DNA from: an uncultured bacterium
GTDB lineage: Bacteria > Actinomycetota > Coriobacteriia > Coriobacteriales > Coriobacteriaceae
Length of the DNA: 7,061 bases
NCBI GenBank assembly: GCA_905215765.1
Contig: CAJMRP010000103.1
Span: 1 to 7,061 of the forward strand
Direction of reading: 5' to 3'
Part shown: in pieces, positions 6,876-7,061 of the stretch
Position numbering within the stretch: the stretch's first letter is position 1
Layout of the letters: the number at the start of each line of letters is the position of its first letter
Made by a program: the position numbers and the translations under genes
Notes under the pieces: generated by a model
Told to the model about the DNA's origin: nothing
What the model saw: the letters and a program-made list of their open reading frames with translations, nothing else
The model's database searches: none

Positions 6876-6956
6876 AGGGACAGGTTTATTTTGGTCGGTT
6901 TTATATGGGCAAATGTCGTTTCCCCTGATAAAACCTACCAAAATAAACCTGTCCCT
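6876..6956. repeat. 81-nt near-perfect palindrome, REP/MITE-like element
   Basis: Two 29-nt arms, 6876-6904 and 6928-6956, are inverted copies with one mismatch (C6896 opposite A6936). The outer ends read AGGGACAGG and CCTGTCCCT. The 23-nt centre can continue the stem as GGG, a bulged C6910 and AAA pairing with TTTCCC around loop TGTCG (6914-6918), so the whole unit can form one imperfect hairpin. Its AT-rich arms contrast with the surrounding GC-rich sequence. It encodes no protein. Palindromes of this size between genes are usually REP- or MITE-type mobile repeats. With TTTT beginning at 6956 and running past the 3' arm, it could also act as a backup terminator. Mobility is inferred; only one copy is visible here. 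Confidence 0.7.
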
Positions 6957-6974
6957 TTTCGGCAGGTATGCCTG

Positions 6975-7061
6975 TGCTATTCTGTGAGATTGTCAAGTTA
7001 GTACCTTCAGACTGAAGTAATCGATACCTAAGGCGTGTCCGCCTGCTTGGTTTTCGTAGAT
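6975..7061 (+). promoter_or_regulatory. Candidate promoter and leader of a gene beyond the window
   Basis: TGC followed by TATTCT (6975-6983) resembles the extended -10 element found before the tRNA, though it matches the -10 consensus at only four of six bases. Downstream are the dyad CTTCAG-A-CTGAAG (7005-7017) and a small hairpin AGGCG-TGTC-CGCCT (7031-7044), with TTTT further on. No start codon with a good Shine-Dalgarno is seen before the window ends. This may be the 5' leader of the next gene, but the evidence is weak. Confidence 0.25.

Noticed and set aside
6072..6941. 289-codon minus-strand frame beginning inside the palindrome
   Set aside because: It is opposite the conserved AAA+ core of ClpX; its start lies in the repeat and it shows no domain.
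1..7061. CRISPR array, phage gene, toxin-antitoxin pair or insertion sequence
   Set aside because: No regularly spaced direct repeats, transposase, integrase or small two-gene module was found; the genes are housekeeping or metabolic.

Overview
The window is high-GC bacterial DNA with strong G/C preference at third codon positions. All recognisable genes lie on the + strand. The protein signatures and the order (molybdenum hydroxylase, tRNA-Leu, tig, clpP, clpX) suggest a high-GC Gram-positive gut anaerobe, most likely a Coriobacteriia member such as Collinsella. That assignment is inference from style and similarity, not from a marker gene.

Region 1 (1-3016) is the end of a molybdenum-hydroxylase operon. 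The C-terminal fragment of an unidentified protein overlaps, through TAATG, a 943-residue protein. That protein fuses two [2Fe-2S] domains to a molybdopterin-binding hydroxylase domain and resembles E. coli XdhD/YgfN. It has no FAD domain, so it should need a separate FAD subunit or another electron acceptor. A GC-rich hairpin at 3046-3069 probably ends the operon.

Region 2 (3017-4630) holds an extended -10 promoter, a complete tRNA-Leu(UAG) with encoded CCA, and, 91 nt later, the trigger factor gene tig. A TTG start with an ideal Shine-Dalgarno gives a 432-residue protein whose ribosome-docking motif falls at the same residue numbers as in E. coli.

Region 3 (4631-6827) has a 162-nt gap carrying a perfect 11-bp inverted repeat, then clpP and clpX, which nearly touch or overlap and are surely one transcript. 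Trigger factor folds nascent chains at the ribosome; ClpX unfolds proteins and feeds them to ClpP. This is the classic tig-clpP-clpX protein quality-control cluster. ClpX carries a long acidic linker and an acidic insertion before its Walker A motif.

Region 4 (6828-7061) has no gene. It contains a strong GC hairpin after clpX, then an 81-nt near-perfect palindrome of AT-richer composition that looks like a REP/MITE-type element, then a short promoter- or leader-like stretch that runs off the window.

Most of the window is conserved housekeeping sequence. I do not see a new multi-gene system. The best leads are the palindrome after clpX, the substrate-pocket change in the hydroxylase, and the inverted repeat ahead of clpP.
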